64,000 bases of DNA from Lomentospora prolificans. Lineage: Eukaryota > Ascomycota > Sordariomycetes > Microascales > Microascaceae. The stretch lies in contig JARFXM010000004.1 of the NCBI GenBank assembly GCA_029532625.1, forward strand, positions 806,001 through 870,000, written 5' to 3'. Of this stretch, positions 23,807 to 34,184 are shown one piece after another. The position numbers were made by a program, and so were the translations under genes. Below the pieces are notes generated by a model. That model did no database searches, was not told where the DNA came from, and saw only the letters and a list, made by a program, of their open reading frames with translations. Within the stretch, counting starts at the first letter, position 1, and each line of letters begins with the position of its first letter.

Positions 23807-25787
23807 ATGGTACGTGCTAGCCTGCCTAATTCCCCTGATGAAATCCTTGCCAGGAACCCCTCTGGTACTCCTCCTGGAGGGCATTTTGATTGATATCTAT
23901 ATTTCCATGGGAGTTGGGACAGAGTTTACTAACAAGTCGCTCCTCGTCCAACAGGCTCTCTCATCAAGAACTGAAACGGTAAGCTGCGTCCACCTGCAGC
24001 CGCAATTCTACCGCGGGCCGACAGCGGCGGTCTCCCATACCATCCCGCGCATAATCGCCCGACAACACGAAGATTTTGCTAACGCATCGATGCTTTGATA
24101 ATAGCTCATGAAGTACATGAGTCTTGACCAGAAGGGCAGCATTATTGCTGAATACATCTGGATCGACTCTGCTGGCAATACTCGATCCAAGTCGAGGGTA
24201 AGTTTTCGCAAGCTTTTGCATCATACCTTGTCTTGGCGTGTCTTTGGCATGGGCATTTCCTTTCAAGTTGGCTGCTTTTTGCGCGCCTTGGTTTTACCTG
24301 ACCTGGTGTGCTCCTGCATGTGGAGGGGTAAGGGCATGTTGTGACTAATAGTGGGTTTGCCGGGGCTTCATCGTCGGTATTGGCCGGGGGTGGCGAGATT
24401 ACTCATCCGCCCCACCTACGCCACGACGCTTGGCTTGTATCTGCATCACCTGGATCGTGAGTCTCTTATCACGAGATAGTGATGGGTTGCTTTTGATGGC
24501 ATGGCGTCATACCTCTCAACGCTGTTTCGTCGCTAGCAGCCTTGGAAGATCCATAGGTGGAGCTGAGCAGGAAGCAGCGTGTCCGGCACCTTTCTCCTTT
24601 CTTTTTTTTCTTTTTTTCTCCTTGTCCTTGTTATGGATTTCGGGTCTTTTGTGCTTATGGTGGACTGTTTCTTCACTTTTTACGAACCACAAACTAACCG
24701 CTTTCCCATTCATAGACACTTCCTGCTAAGGAATACACCATTGCCGATCTCCCTACCTGGAACTTCGATGGTTCCTCCACTGGCCAGGCCCCCGGCGACA
24801 ACTCTGATGTCTACCTGAAGCCCGTGGCGACCTACGCCGACCCCTTCCTCGGATCCCCCAATATTCTCGTCCTTGCCGAGTGCTGGGATAGCGATGGCAC
24901 CCCCAATAAGTATAACTACCGCCACGAGTGCGCCAAACTCATGGAGGCCCACAAGGAGAGGAAGCCCTGGTTCGGTCTCGAGCAGGAGTACACCCTTCTC
25001 GGCGAGGACGACAGGCCGTATGGCTGGCCCAAGGGCGGTTTCCCTGCTCCCCAGTTCCAATACTACTGGTATGTGTTTGCGAGTATCGACTCTGTACTTA
25101 AAGTGAATCTTGAACTGATCGTTTTTGTAGCGGTGTTGGCTACGGCAACGTTGTACAACGTGATATTGTTCTCGCCCATTACAAGGCCTGCTTGTATGCC
25201 GGTATCAACATCTCTGGTACCAACGCCGAGGTAATGCCTGCTCAGTGGGAGTTCCAAGTTGGCCCCTGTGAGGGCATCTCGATGGGTGACCAGCTCTGGG
25301 TTGCCAGGTTTATCCTAAACCGTGTCGCCGAGGACTTCGGCGCCAAGGTCTCGGTCCACCCTAAGCCCGTGAAGGGTGACTGGAACGGTGCCGGTCTCCA
25401 CAGCAACTTCTCTACCGAGGAGATGCGTGTTGAGGGTGGTATGGCTCACATCGAGGCCGCCATCAAGAAGCTCGAGGCCCGCCATGCCGACCACATTGCC
25501 GTGTATGGTGAAGAGAACGAGCAGCGTCTTACTGGCAGGCACGAGACTGGTGCCATCGACCAATTCACTTGGGGCATTGCCACCCGCGGTGCTTCCATCC
25601 GTATTCCCAGAGAAGGTAAGCTTACTTCCAGAATTCTGTTTTCGCCGTTAAACTTTCACTAACTCATCTCGTTGTAGTTGGTGCCAAGGGCTACGGTTAC
25701 TTCGAGGACCGCCGACCCGCCTCCAACGCGGATCCTTACAGGATTACGCATGCCATTATGCTCTCGTGTTTCGGCGATGCTGAGTAA
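23807..25787 (+). CDS. glnA: Glutamine synthetase
   Basis: Catalyses ATP-dependent amidation of glutamate with ammonium to glutamine; cytosolic eukaryotic type II enzyme (GSII). Six exons by conserved reading frame: 23807-23809, 23955-23978, 24105-24197, 24716-25068, 25131-25615, 25678-25787, giving 355 aa, the usual fungal length. All introns are GT-AG. Exon 1 is only the ATG and exon 2 only eight codons (ALSSRTET). Signatures seen: the beta-grasp W-FDGSSTGQAPGDNSDVYL, the active-site stretch KPWFGLEQEYTLL with metal-binding glutamates, PAQWEFQVGP, the ATP-binding KPVKGDWNGAGLHSNFST, and NRGAS-like RGASIRIPR near the end. The third intron (24198-24715, 518 nt) is unusually long for this window. 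Expected to be under nitrogen control; see the promoter entry. Confidence 0.97.
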
Positions 25788-26518
25788 AGCGTGGTGAAAT
25801 AGAGAGCTGTTTGGGCGTTTGATGAGGGTGCTGCATATATCAAATACCTTCATTTTCTTCTTTATTCCCTTTAGTTGTATACGCACTATAATAATAGCAG
25901 CGTTGTGTGTGTTTGTTGTTGCACAATGTGTTAGATTAGAGAGTCTTGGGCGGGGGACAGCGACATCCCGAGCCCCTTCCCTGGGAACGCGACTTGTCGC
26001 ATGTCCCTAAAGCATGAACTTTTTTTTAGACTAGTAAGACTGGGTCACTCAGTCTAGCTGCACTGACGGCGTTCGTTTTTAACCTTTGATGATGGGAATT
26101 TGGGTCACACTTACTACGGTTACGCAACCACACACTCGTAATGAAGATGAGATCGAGTCGATACTAAACATTACCAAACTCGGAAGAACCTTGTGATGTC
26201 GATCCTAAATTCTGCCCTCGATAGTATTTTGTTCTCCACAACATACCTAACTCCCTTCGTGTTGTGCATGGGACCTGATGATAGTATGCGTAATGGACTC
26301 GCCCGTATATATGCAATCACTTTAGTGAAGCCACTTTTGACACTAGGCTGCCTCTACCAGGCTACGGCCGAGAACCTACAAGGATGAGGCGACTGCTGCG
26401 TACTGTTGTCCGTTGGGAGTTGGACCATATGGCGACATGGAAAGTGATAACATGAAGCTGCGGCATGCCACGGCATGGGCGCATCGATGCATCCATGTCG
26501 TCGGATGCCATGTCGGGA
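25788..26518. other. Intergenic between glutamine synthetase and the copia element
   Basis: 3' flank of glutamine synthetase, then sequence without a supported gene. Just upstream of the LTR (about 26458-26510) there are overlapping short palindromes built on GCATGCC/GGCATG and ATCGATGCAT. Confidence 0.45.
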
Positions 26519-26523
26519 TATTA

Positions 26524-26656
26524 TGTTGGCGGATGGCTCCTTCCGCCGGAGTCACATGACCGCATCGCTGTACTTGAAAACCCACATCTCTGCCCGATAG
26601 GGTTTAGTTTAGTTTTATCATCATCATCAATATCCAATTGAACTGATCACCCAACA
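26524..26656 (+). repeat. 5' LTR of the copia element (133 bp)
   Basis: Begins TGTTGG and ends CCAACA, inverted ends typical of Ty1/copia LTRs. It directly follows the TATTA duplication and directly precedes the primer-binding site. The length of 133 bp is short but within the range for fungal copia elements. Confidence 0.9.
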
Positions 26657-26666
26657 GGTTATGAGC
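26657..26666 (+). other. Primer-binding site of half-tRNA (initiator Met) type
   Basis: GGTTATGAGC immediately follows the LTR. It is the reverse complement of GCTCATAACC, the anticodon-loop and stem segment of eukaryotic initiator tRNA-Met. Drosophila copia primes from a tRNA fragment cut in the anticodon loop rather than from a tRNA 3' end; a PBS of this sequence implies the same strategy here. Complementarity beyond these ten bases is only partial. Confidence 0.7.
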
Positions 26667-26695
26667 GCCTGGCTCTACACCCCTGATTTCACCTT

Positions 26696-26794
26696 AAGAA
26701 TCGGCTGAAAAACCGCTTCTTGTTTCCCTTAAGAATCGGCTGAAAAGCCCGTTTCTTGTTCTGAGGTCAGAATCGGTTGAAAAAACCGCTTCTT
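26696..26794 (+). repeat. Three tandem hairpin repeats in the copia leader
   Basis: Copies at 26696-26721, 26731-26757 and 26768-26794, spaced 35-37 nt apart. Each has the plan AAGAAtCGG, an A-rich loop, then CCG(C/T)TTCTT, so each can fold into a stem-loop. Copies differ by a few bases, mostly in the loop or at the stem edge. They lie between the PBS and the gag ATG, where retrotransposons often keep packaging or dimerisation signals. Confidence 0.75.
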
Positions 26795-26923
26795 GTCCTA
26801 GGTAGGGATCGGCAGCAGTCTGCCCTTCTCGTTTCTGTAAGTTTGGCTGCGAATCTGCCATACTTGACCCAAAAAAAACCCCTAGGATCGACGACAGTTT
26901 GTCTTTCCTATTCTGGCACCAAG

Positions 26924-28240
26924 ATGGATAGCCAGGAGGGCCCAAGAAGGCCTATAGTCAAATATGAGACCCTCGTGACTCAAACGACGATGGGAAGATC
27001 ACCATCTCCCGCAAAACAGTCGAAATCACAGACTGAAAACGAAAAATTCGTCAGACAGATGAAATATCAAGTAGATACTGGCCTGAACTCTATCAGGGCG
27101 ATTGAAACTGAACTGAGAGAGAGGATGGACTCTCTTGAACAAAACACAACTCAAAAGATAGACAGAATGTTAGGCATCATGCTGGAGCTTTCTGATTCTT
27201 TCAAAACCTACACATCAGCACAAAAAGCTCAAGAGAGAGTCCAGAATCCTGGAAATCCTGGTGATCCAGACGACAACGACGACGACAGTGATCACAGCGA
27301 CCACGGCAGCGGCGGCGGCGGTGGAGGAAGACCACCGCCAAGGCTTGCTACATCTCGGCAAACTATCTCTGTGGATATACTTCTATCCTATATCCAAAGG
27401 CCTATCATAATGGTCTCAGATATCAAACCATTGGAGGGAGAACACAACTATAGGAGATGGAAATCCGCTATTGAATCCCACCTCCCAGGTGCTGGAATCA
27501 TTGAATATGTCCAAAGAGATATCCCTCTTCCAGATGACGACGGGGACTACTATATCTGGGAATCAGACAGAGCGAGGGCATACAATGCTGTGTGGACTAC
27601 ACTGTCTCTAGCCGCTGTAGATATCCTAGAGAACGCAGACTTCACTCCTGAAACCCAGGATCCATATCTCCTTTGGAAGGCCATCGAAGACACGATAGGC
27701 TGCCCAGATATGGAGAGAATGGCAGACATGTATGCTGAACTACATGGTATGAAGAGGACCTCATATATTTCGACTTCGGATATGCTGAAGAGGTTTCACT
27801 TCCTAAAACAAAGACTCGCTATGAAGAAGCAGCCAGATGATTATTTCATGGCTCTAGCTCTTCTAAACACCATGAAAGGGTTCGATGACGAATTATTTAA
27901 GCAGTTCACTACTAGGAAGGACTTGACCTTCAAGGAGGTTCTTGATGGAATCAGAATTGCAGAATCCAGAGAGAACGCCAAGGCACTAAACTCAATAACT
28001 AACAAGCCACAGAATCGAAGGAACCAGGGAAACAGTCAGAGCCAAAGAAACATCTCTCGGGACCGAGAGGGCAAGATCTGTATCTATTGTGGAAGAAAAC
28101 ACAAGAATCCAGACTGCTGGATGTTATTCCCTAATAACAATCCTGATCATGTACCTTGGAAGGCATCTATGAAAGAGAAAGCCACTAAATGGTTGAAAAC
28201 TGATGAGGGAAATCCCACATCTCTGCCCGATAGGGTTTAG
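26924..28240 (+). CDS. gag: Copia-type Gag (capsid-nucleocapsid) protein
   Basis: 438 aa from the ATG at 26924 (context CAAGATGG); an in-frame TTG further upstream is not a likely start. Gag packages retrotransposon RNA into virus-like particles. Seen: an N-terminal charged coiled-coil-like region, an acidic Asp/Asn stretch and Gly run, then the copia Gag core (about residues 155-345) with NYRRWKSAIESHL, LLWKAIEDTI and a helical segment through KQFTTRKDLTFKEVLDGIRI. A zinc knuckle CIYCGRKHKNPDC (C-X2-C-X3-H-X4-C) follows. The last residues (PTSLPDRV) and the stop codon come from the truncated 3' LTR, so the natural C-terminus or the gag-pol continuation is lost. The frame has no internal stops, consistent with a young copy. 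Confidence 0.9.
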   Translation: MDSQEGPRRPIVKYETLVTQTTMGRSPSPAKQSKSQTENEKFVRQMKYQVDTGLNSIRAIETELRERMDSLEQNTTQKIDRMLGIMLELSDSFKTYTSAQKAQERVQNPGNPGDPDDNDDDSDHSDHGSGGGGGGRPPPRLATSRQTISVDILLSYIQRPIIMVSDIKPLEGEHNYRRWKSAIESHLPGAGIIEYVQRDIPLPDDDGDYYIWESDRARAYNAVWTTLSLAAVDILENADFTPETQDPYLLWKAIEDTIGCPDMERMADMYAELHGMKRTSYISTSDMLKRFHFLKQRLAMKKQPDDYFMALALLNTMKGFDDELFKQFTTRKDLTFKEVLDGIRIAESRENAKALNSITNKPQNRRNQGNSQSQRNISRDREGKICIYCGRKHKNPDCWMLFPNNNPDHVPWKASMKEKATKWLKTDEGNPTSLPDRV

Positions 28241-28286
28241 TTTAGTTTTATCATCATCAATATCCAATTGAACTGATCACCTAACA
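28214..28286 (+). repeat. Truncated 3' LTR (last 73 nt)
   Basis: Matches 26581-26656 of the 5' LTR except for one fewer CAT/ATC unit and a T for C near the end (CCTAACA against CCCAACA). The first 57 nt of the LTR are missing, replaced by gag sequence. It supplies the stop codon of gag and is followed by the TATTA duplication. Confidence 0.9.
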
Positions 28287-28712
28287 TATTATAATGTCAT
28301 GGGACAATGTATCCAATAGTCAACCGTCATCAGCTGTCCACCCATGAATGTGCGGGACCAGACCCATGCTGCCTACGGGCACAGCTGGCATGCGTCGAGC
28401 CCCACAACGCGAACACGCATTTACTTGTCGCGCCTCCCAAACACGCGCGCCACGCGCTGTTTGCAGCTTGGACCACCAACTCCAACAGCCGTCCCTCATA
28501 TAATAGAAGAGCTCACCAAAGCTATCACTTCTTTCCTCTCTGGAGAGCAACTACCTTTCAGGGCCGACTTTCGCATACTTGGGCTTCCCCACACCAATCT
28601 ATATAATCCATTGAGCAAGTCTGGCGAAAGATTGATTCTAAGCAATGAGAGTCTTGTTTCTCTAATCCTCAGTCACAACACTTCTCTACCCTCACCTAAA
28701 CTACGGCACATC

Positions 28713-31700
28713 ATGCCCTCGACTCGGGCGTCCAGTCCCGCCGAGGGAGACTCTCCTCCCGGGACCCCGTTTCTTTCTCCGAAATCCAAAATGAAGGCGC
28801 TCTTGGCCACTGTCGGGAGCGATTCCGAAGACGAATCTTCCGATGAGAACATAAGAGCCACGCGACAGCAGCCCACGAGGAGTGTGTACGACAGCTCCGA
28901 GACTGAAGACGAGATCATAAGGCCTCGAGGGCGGTTCGCAGCTCAGATGCTCGCGACTGCCATTGAGGATTCTACACATACGAACACTATCGCGAAGGAA
29001 ACGACTACCGCAGAGAGCGCGAGAGACTATGTTCGAAGGTTTCTACAACTTGGTGACGACGCGGCGGACGAAAATACGCCAAGTCATGAGGGGGACGAGA
29101 CTGGCGAGGACGTACCTGTTACTCGAAAGAGGCTAATGCCCGCCGTTGAAAGAGAATCTACACCCGACGTTACAGAGGTCACGGGCCCTGTTTCCAGCCC
29201 CGGACTCTTTGTCTCTCCAGGCCAAAAGTCTGCCCGCGACGAAGACGAAAGAAGATCCTCTGGAAACGAGTCCGACGACGAGACAATGTGTAAGCTACGC
29301 AAGAATGCTCGCTTCCAAGCTCTTGTTGAGAGGAAACGGAGAGAACGCGAGGCTCGTGAAGCCGAGGAAGAAGCGAAGAAGGCTGCTCGTCTAGCTCGCC
29401 AACAAGAAGATCAACCGAATATTCTCGAACTCTTTTCCGACTCCGAGGGTGGCAACACTTCGAGCATTACTGATGATGAAGGTGGCCGTCAGCTTAGCCA
29501 AAAGGTGAGGCCAAGCCGCAAGGCAAGCAAGAAGGCCATCGAGGAAATGAATCGTGAGACGCAGAGAATGGCGAGAAGCATGCAACTCGCTCACCAAGCC
29601 AAGACCAAGAAGAAGATTACCAAGGCGACACTTTTTGAGAAGTTCGGCTTCAAACCAGCGGGTGCCGCGACGGCTGGGCCTGCCGAGGAGCCCAAGACTA
29701 CGAGCTCAAGCAGACCAACCACGCCCGTTTCGGATGTGGACATGAAGGATGCAGAGACGCCACCGAGCTCCCCCCCTGCTTCGGGAAAAACGAAGCAGGC
29801 TCCTGTCGATATCGACGGCGGTGTAGCCCTTGAGGACCTCCCACTCGTGAACAAGATTGCCTCTACATCTCCTAGCAAAGTTGCCGCTACGCCGAAGGTT
29901 GACCTACCAGCGGAGCTTCGTCAGAAGCGTCGAGTGCGTGTCAAGCTTCCCCCTCAAGCCATGAACTTAATGACTATCGATTCGGACGACGAACTCAGCA
30001 TTACTACGACTAAGAAGAGCAAGCTCGACGCAATCTTCGACCGTGTCCCTAAGACCCAGACTAAGGACCCAAAGTCCACGCATGCGTTCCGCACCCTCGC
30101 TCAAGTCACATCGCCTGGTAAAGCCGCCAACCGTGGCCGCAGGGGTGAGAAGCTCGGCATGACTCCCGCTGAGCTGCAGGCCATGCTCCGCTCCCGTGTG
30201 CGCGAACAAGCCAACCAGGAGAGGCAGCGCCGCATTGAGATGCTTAAAGCCAAGGGTGTTGTTGTCCAGACGGAGGAGGAGCGTCTCAAGGAAATTGAGG
30301 AAGTCGAGGATATCGTTGCTCGCGCCCGCGAGGAGGCACAGGAGATTATGCAGCGAGAGAGAGAAGAGGCCAAGAAAGAACGCGAGGAGAGGAAGAAGAA
30401 CGGCGAGGCGGATGCGCTCGATTGGGATGACAGTGAGGATGACGGAGATTACAATGAGGAAGATGAGGACGGTGGTGATGAAGAGGAGGAGCCCGAGGAA
30501 CGAGACCTTGAGCTTTCCGGTTCGGAGGATGACGGGGATGACGAAGCCGAGGACGAGGAAGATGAGGAGGCACCCAACCCTCTCTTTGAGAATGAGGCTG
30601 ATGAGGAGGATGAAGAGAAGGAGATTGATGCTGAAATAGCTGAGGATGACGACGAGCTGGCCAGAACCAAGTTCAGAAGGTCGAGGAAAACTCAGGTCTT
30701 GTCGGAGGATGAGGATGACGATGTCGCGGTCGAAGCTACTCCCAGACCGAAAGCGAGTTTCTTCAAGTCTCCTATCCCTCCCTCTACCAAGTCTCCTGCG
30801 GCTCCTCAGTCCGTGCTACGATCGGCGACGAAGAACTTCATCCCTGGCCTTCCCGTAGCCCCCGCCGGACCTGCTGGTCTCGGTCTCACCCAGATGTTTG
30901 CTGCCACCATGGACGACAGCCAGAGCCAGATGGGCACCCCCAGCGAGTCTCAAACTCCCCGACCCACCTTCGATCCTTTCGCCCGCCAGACCTTCATTCC
31001 TAACACACAAGAGATGAACGATGACGACGACATTGTCATGGATAGCCAGCCTCTTCAGACTGCTCAGAATGGGAGTCAAGGCGGTATGGACTTGCACTAC
31101 TCACAGACGCAGATGCGCAATCTTGACAGTCTCGTCCGCGAGGAGAGCCAGCTGTCCGACATGATACCCTTCAGCCAGGACGGCGGTCTGGATGACCGTA
31201 CACCACTCAAGGAACGCTTCGTTGACGTTCCAGACTCTACGATGGTGACTGTCGCCTTCGGAGGTACTCCTACACAGGATCTCAGCCACGAGTCGCCACT
31301 CGTACGCCGGGGTAGGCTACGGCGCAAGATGGATGTTAGTGCTGCTACAGAAGATGATGAGGTGGCTTCGCAAGCAGCCGTTGATGAAGCTCGCGAGGGT
31401 AGCCCTAGCCCGAACCCAAGTCCTGAGAAAGATGAGTTTGGCTTTAACACCACAGCGTTTGGGGTCATGCAGAAGGCTGCCCGCAACGAAGAGCGACGCA
31501 AGAAGCGAGAGGAGAAACTGAAGGAGTTTAACCGAAAGAAGAGCAAGGCGGCGGAGATGATTGAGGAACAAGCTCAAGAATCTGAGGATGAGTACGCCGG
31601 TCTCGGAGGGGTAGATGAGGACGACGACAGCGACGAGGACCTTGCTTCTGTCAAAGATCTTATCGATGATGAGAAGGGCACTGCTACTGTGGAAGATGAG

Positions 31701-32837
31701 CGCAAGCTCGCTGCCTTTTACGCGTAAGTTTCCTGTCTAGCTGTCTAAAATATGCCACAGCTTCGTACTAACCTAGATCCCAGCGACCGAGAACGTGCGG
31801 ATGATGAGAAGCAGGTCGAGAAGCTGTTCAAAGATATCACGACCGGCATGCTCCGACGTAAGCGTGCTAATGACTACGACCTTTCCGACTCAGACGATGG
31901 CGGCGAAGCACGCAAGCGCATGAAGCGGATGCAGTTCGCCAAGATGCAAAAGGCCCTCTTCGCCGATGAGCGGGTCAAGAAGATTGCTGAGAACCCCGGG
32001 AATCAAGCCTTCATGAAGACTCTCGAGGACCGTGAGAGTGATGACGAGATGGATATCATCTACATCGTTGAGGATGAGAATGAAGAGACGGAGGATTCTC
32101 AGTCTCAGCAACCTCAGGAATCGAGTGGTGACGCGGGCGTGCTGGTTCCAAACAGCCAAACAGTGCCCACGAAGATGGCTCCCAACGTCCCCGACCGAGC
32201 GCCGGCGACCATGCGCAGGACTAAGGACGGCAAGAAGCCCTCTAACATCGGTGAGATCCGTGAGTCCCTCTCGAGTCTCCTCGAGGAACCAGTGGGATCT
32301 GTCATTCCTCCCACCGAGATCGGATCTGACAGCGAGAGCGACAACGAGCGCCCGTCCACTTCGCGCAGCAATAAGGAGAACATCAGTCCCCCACGCACCT
32401 CCGGTTTTAACCGCAACGGAAGCGCCATCCGTGACCGACTTTCCTCGAAGCGTCAAAAGTCGTCATCTGGCTCATCAACCGGTCCGCACGCCTTCTCTCG
32501 CAGCGCCTCGCAGGTGGGTGGATACAAGCCTCCCACGCTTCTCCGCCGCGCAACTTCAAACTCGTTCATGTCGAACGCGAACGGCTCTGGCTCAGGTTCC
32601 TCATCCACTTCCACTTCAGGTGCCAGCACTCCCAGCACTGAGGGTGGTCTGTTTGGCGGGGACAAGATCCGCAAAGGTGCGGCTAAGGGGTCGAGCATTA
32701 GCTTTGAGAGGAGCAAGGGCGCTAGGCCGTCTGCTGCGGAGGGTTTGGCGCAGAGAAGGACAGAGAGGAAGTTGAAATGGGCGGAGGAGAGGCTGAGGGC
32801 CGCGAGAGGTTTGTTGAGTAGCGGCAAGTTTGAATGA
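28713..32837 (+). CDS. mrc1: Mrc1/Claspin replication-checkpoint mediator
   Basis: Exons 28713-31723 and 31784-32837 (60-nt intron GTAAGT...CAG, splitting an Ala codon), 1354 aa. Mrc1 travels with the replication fork, stabilises it, and relays Mec1/ATR signals to Rad53/Cds1. Seen: a mostly disordered, highly charged protein with many SQ/TQ sites (ATR targets), clustered at about 31000-31280 (DSQSQ, YSQTQ, ESQ, FSQ, TQD); a Lys/Glu-rich coiled-coil region (about 30190-30400); a long Asp/Glu tract (30420-30650); and the conserved C-terminal Mrc1 domain at about residues 905-1010 (EFGFNTTAFGVM, KLKEFNRKKSKAAEMIEEQA). The ATG at 28713 begins MPSTRASSP; the frame is open upstream, but that part lacks the gene's character. 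A copia remnant ends 427 bp upstream on the same strand. Confidence 0.93.
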
Positions 32838-33066
32838 TTGGAGCATGGAATTATGAGGTTAGAAACATTGATAAGGCGTTTCGGGGACAACTTTATAGGG
32901 CAATGGGTGCATGGGAGCGGCGTTTAATGAAAGGGGCCCGAGTGAGTTTCAACGATTATCTATTATGCTGATGGGCTCAGCGGTTTTTGGATATGAATAC
33001 AGATCTGTACATGCATTTTCTTGCTACGCTTTCATTGATACGGCGACATGAGGACTTGCTACAAGT

Positions 33067-34184
33067 TTAATGATCCAGGCGCTCGAGGTGAATGAGACCA
33101 TTTGGGGGCTGCGGTTGAAGTATTAACTCGACAAGTCTAAGTCAAGGGAACGATAGCGAGAGGGGTAACTTACCGGGGAGAACTGGCGAAGCTTGACGCC
33201 AGCCTCGCGGAACACGGTGGCAGTGTCGTTATCCATACTATATCCCTGGCTATACACCACCTCGCTGATGCCCACCTGGCAGATCTTGATGCTGCAAGTC
33301 AGGCAGGGGCACGTATCGCAATACAGCACCGCGCCCTCGCGGATTCGCTCCCTCCCGGCCTCAAGCAGGGCGTTCTCCTCGGCATGGATGCAGAGGCAAG
33401 TAGACAGGCCCACACCGGACGAGTTGGCTTCGTTACACCGCGTGCACCCGCCTTCCGCGCAGTTCCTCAAGCCCCTGGGGGTGCCGTTGTAGCCCGTACT
33501 AATGACCCTCCTCTCACGGCCGACGAGCACGCAGCCGACGCGGCGCTTCATGCAGTTGGAGCGCTGGGCGGCCAGGGAGGCGAGGGACATGAAGTAGCTG
33601 TCCCAGGACGGCCTGAGCCTGTCCGGGTTCGCGAGGTCGAGCTTGCCCAGGGTGGCGTAGAGGTGGGCTAGGGACTCGGAGGTGTTGAGGAGGCGGACTG
33701 TGGCGCGGGAGATGAGGGGCTGTAGGCCGGTGGCCGGGTGGTAGAGGTGGGCGTCGGAGTGGGAGACGAACTGCTCGAGGGAGAGGTTGGGCCGGTGCGG
33801 TTGGGCCTGGAAGCGGCGGTGGCGGATGATGAGAGGGGCGTCGACGGAGACGAGGATGAAGAAGGGGCGGCGGGAGAGGAGATCGAGGATGGCTTCGTTG
33901 TGGACGTCGGTGGTTACCCAGCGGTCGCGCCAGCGCTTGGTGACGAAGTCGAGGAGGGCGTCGGTGGTGGGGAAGGTGTAGTGGACTGGCTTGGGCTTCT
34001 CGTTTGTAGGGAGGCGGGAGGGCTCCTTGTCGTCATCGTCATCCGAGTCAGAGGCCGTGGAGGGTAAGGGTCGCTGGCCTTGGGGCACGTCGAGGTGGAG
34101 GGGCTTGAAGCCGTGGTGATCGACGAGGTATTGGGCGACGGTCTTCTTGCCAGAGCATATGCCTCCGCATATGCCGATAAGCAT
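33067..34184 (-). CDS. dcd1: Deoxycytidylate (dCMP) deaminase
   Basis: Deaminates dCMP to dUMP, the precursor for thymidylate synthase; zinc enzyme of the cytidine deaminase superfamily. Exons 34184-33174 and 33108-33067; the 65-nt intron (GTAAGT...CGCAG, phase 0) adds the last 13 residues PNGLIHLERLDH. Total 350 aa. The catalytic motifs are HAEENA (about residue 266, zinc His plus proton-shuttling Glu) and CPCLTC (about residues 290-296, PCxxC zinc ligands), with upstream RVGCVLV and STGYNGTPRG. The N-terminal MLIGICGGICSGKKTVAQYL is a P-loop-like segment, as in other fungal dCMP deaminases. I chose the ATG at 34184 because it starts this segment; the frame is open 43 codons further. Unspliced, the frame would run 16 codons past the donor to a stop at 33123. 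Divergent from atg7. Confidence 0.93.

Larger units (their letters stand above)
26519..28291 (+). mobile_element. Ty1/copia LTR retrotransposon reduced to gag, with TATTA target duplication
   Basis: The element runs 26524-28286 and is flanked by the 5-bp direct repeat TATTA (26519-26523 and 28287-28291), the size copia integrases leave. It starts TGTTGG and the 5' LTR ends CCAACA. After the 5' LTR come a primer-binding site, three leader hairpins and one gag frame. There is no protease, integrase, reverse transcriptase or RNase H. The 3' LTR lacks its first 57 nt: the gag coding sequence runs directly into LTR sequence at 28214. An intact target duplication with a truncated inner edge of the 3' LTR means pol and part of the LTR were deleted after insertion. 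Over the shared 73-76 nt the two LTRs differ by one 3-nt indel in a CAT repeat and one substitution, so insertion was probably fairly recent. Confidence 0.92.
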
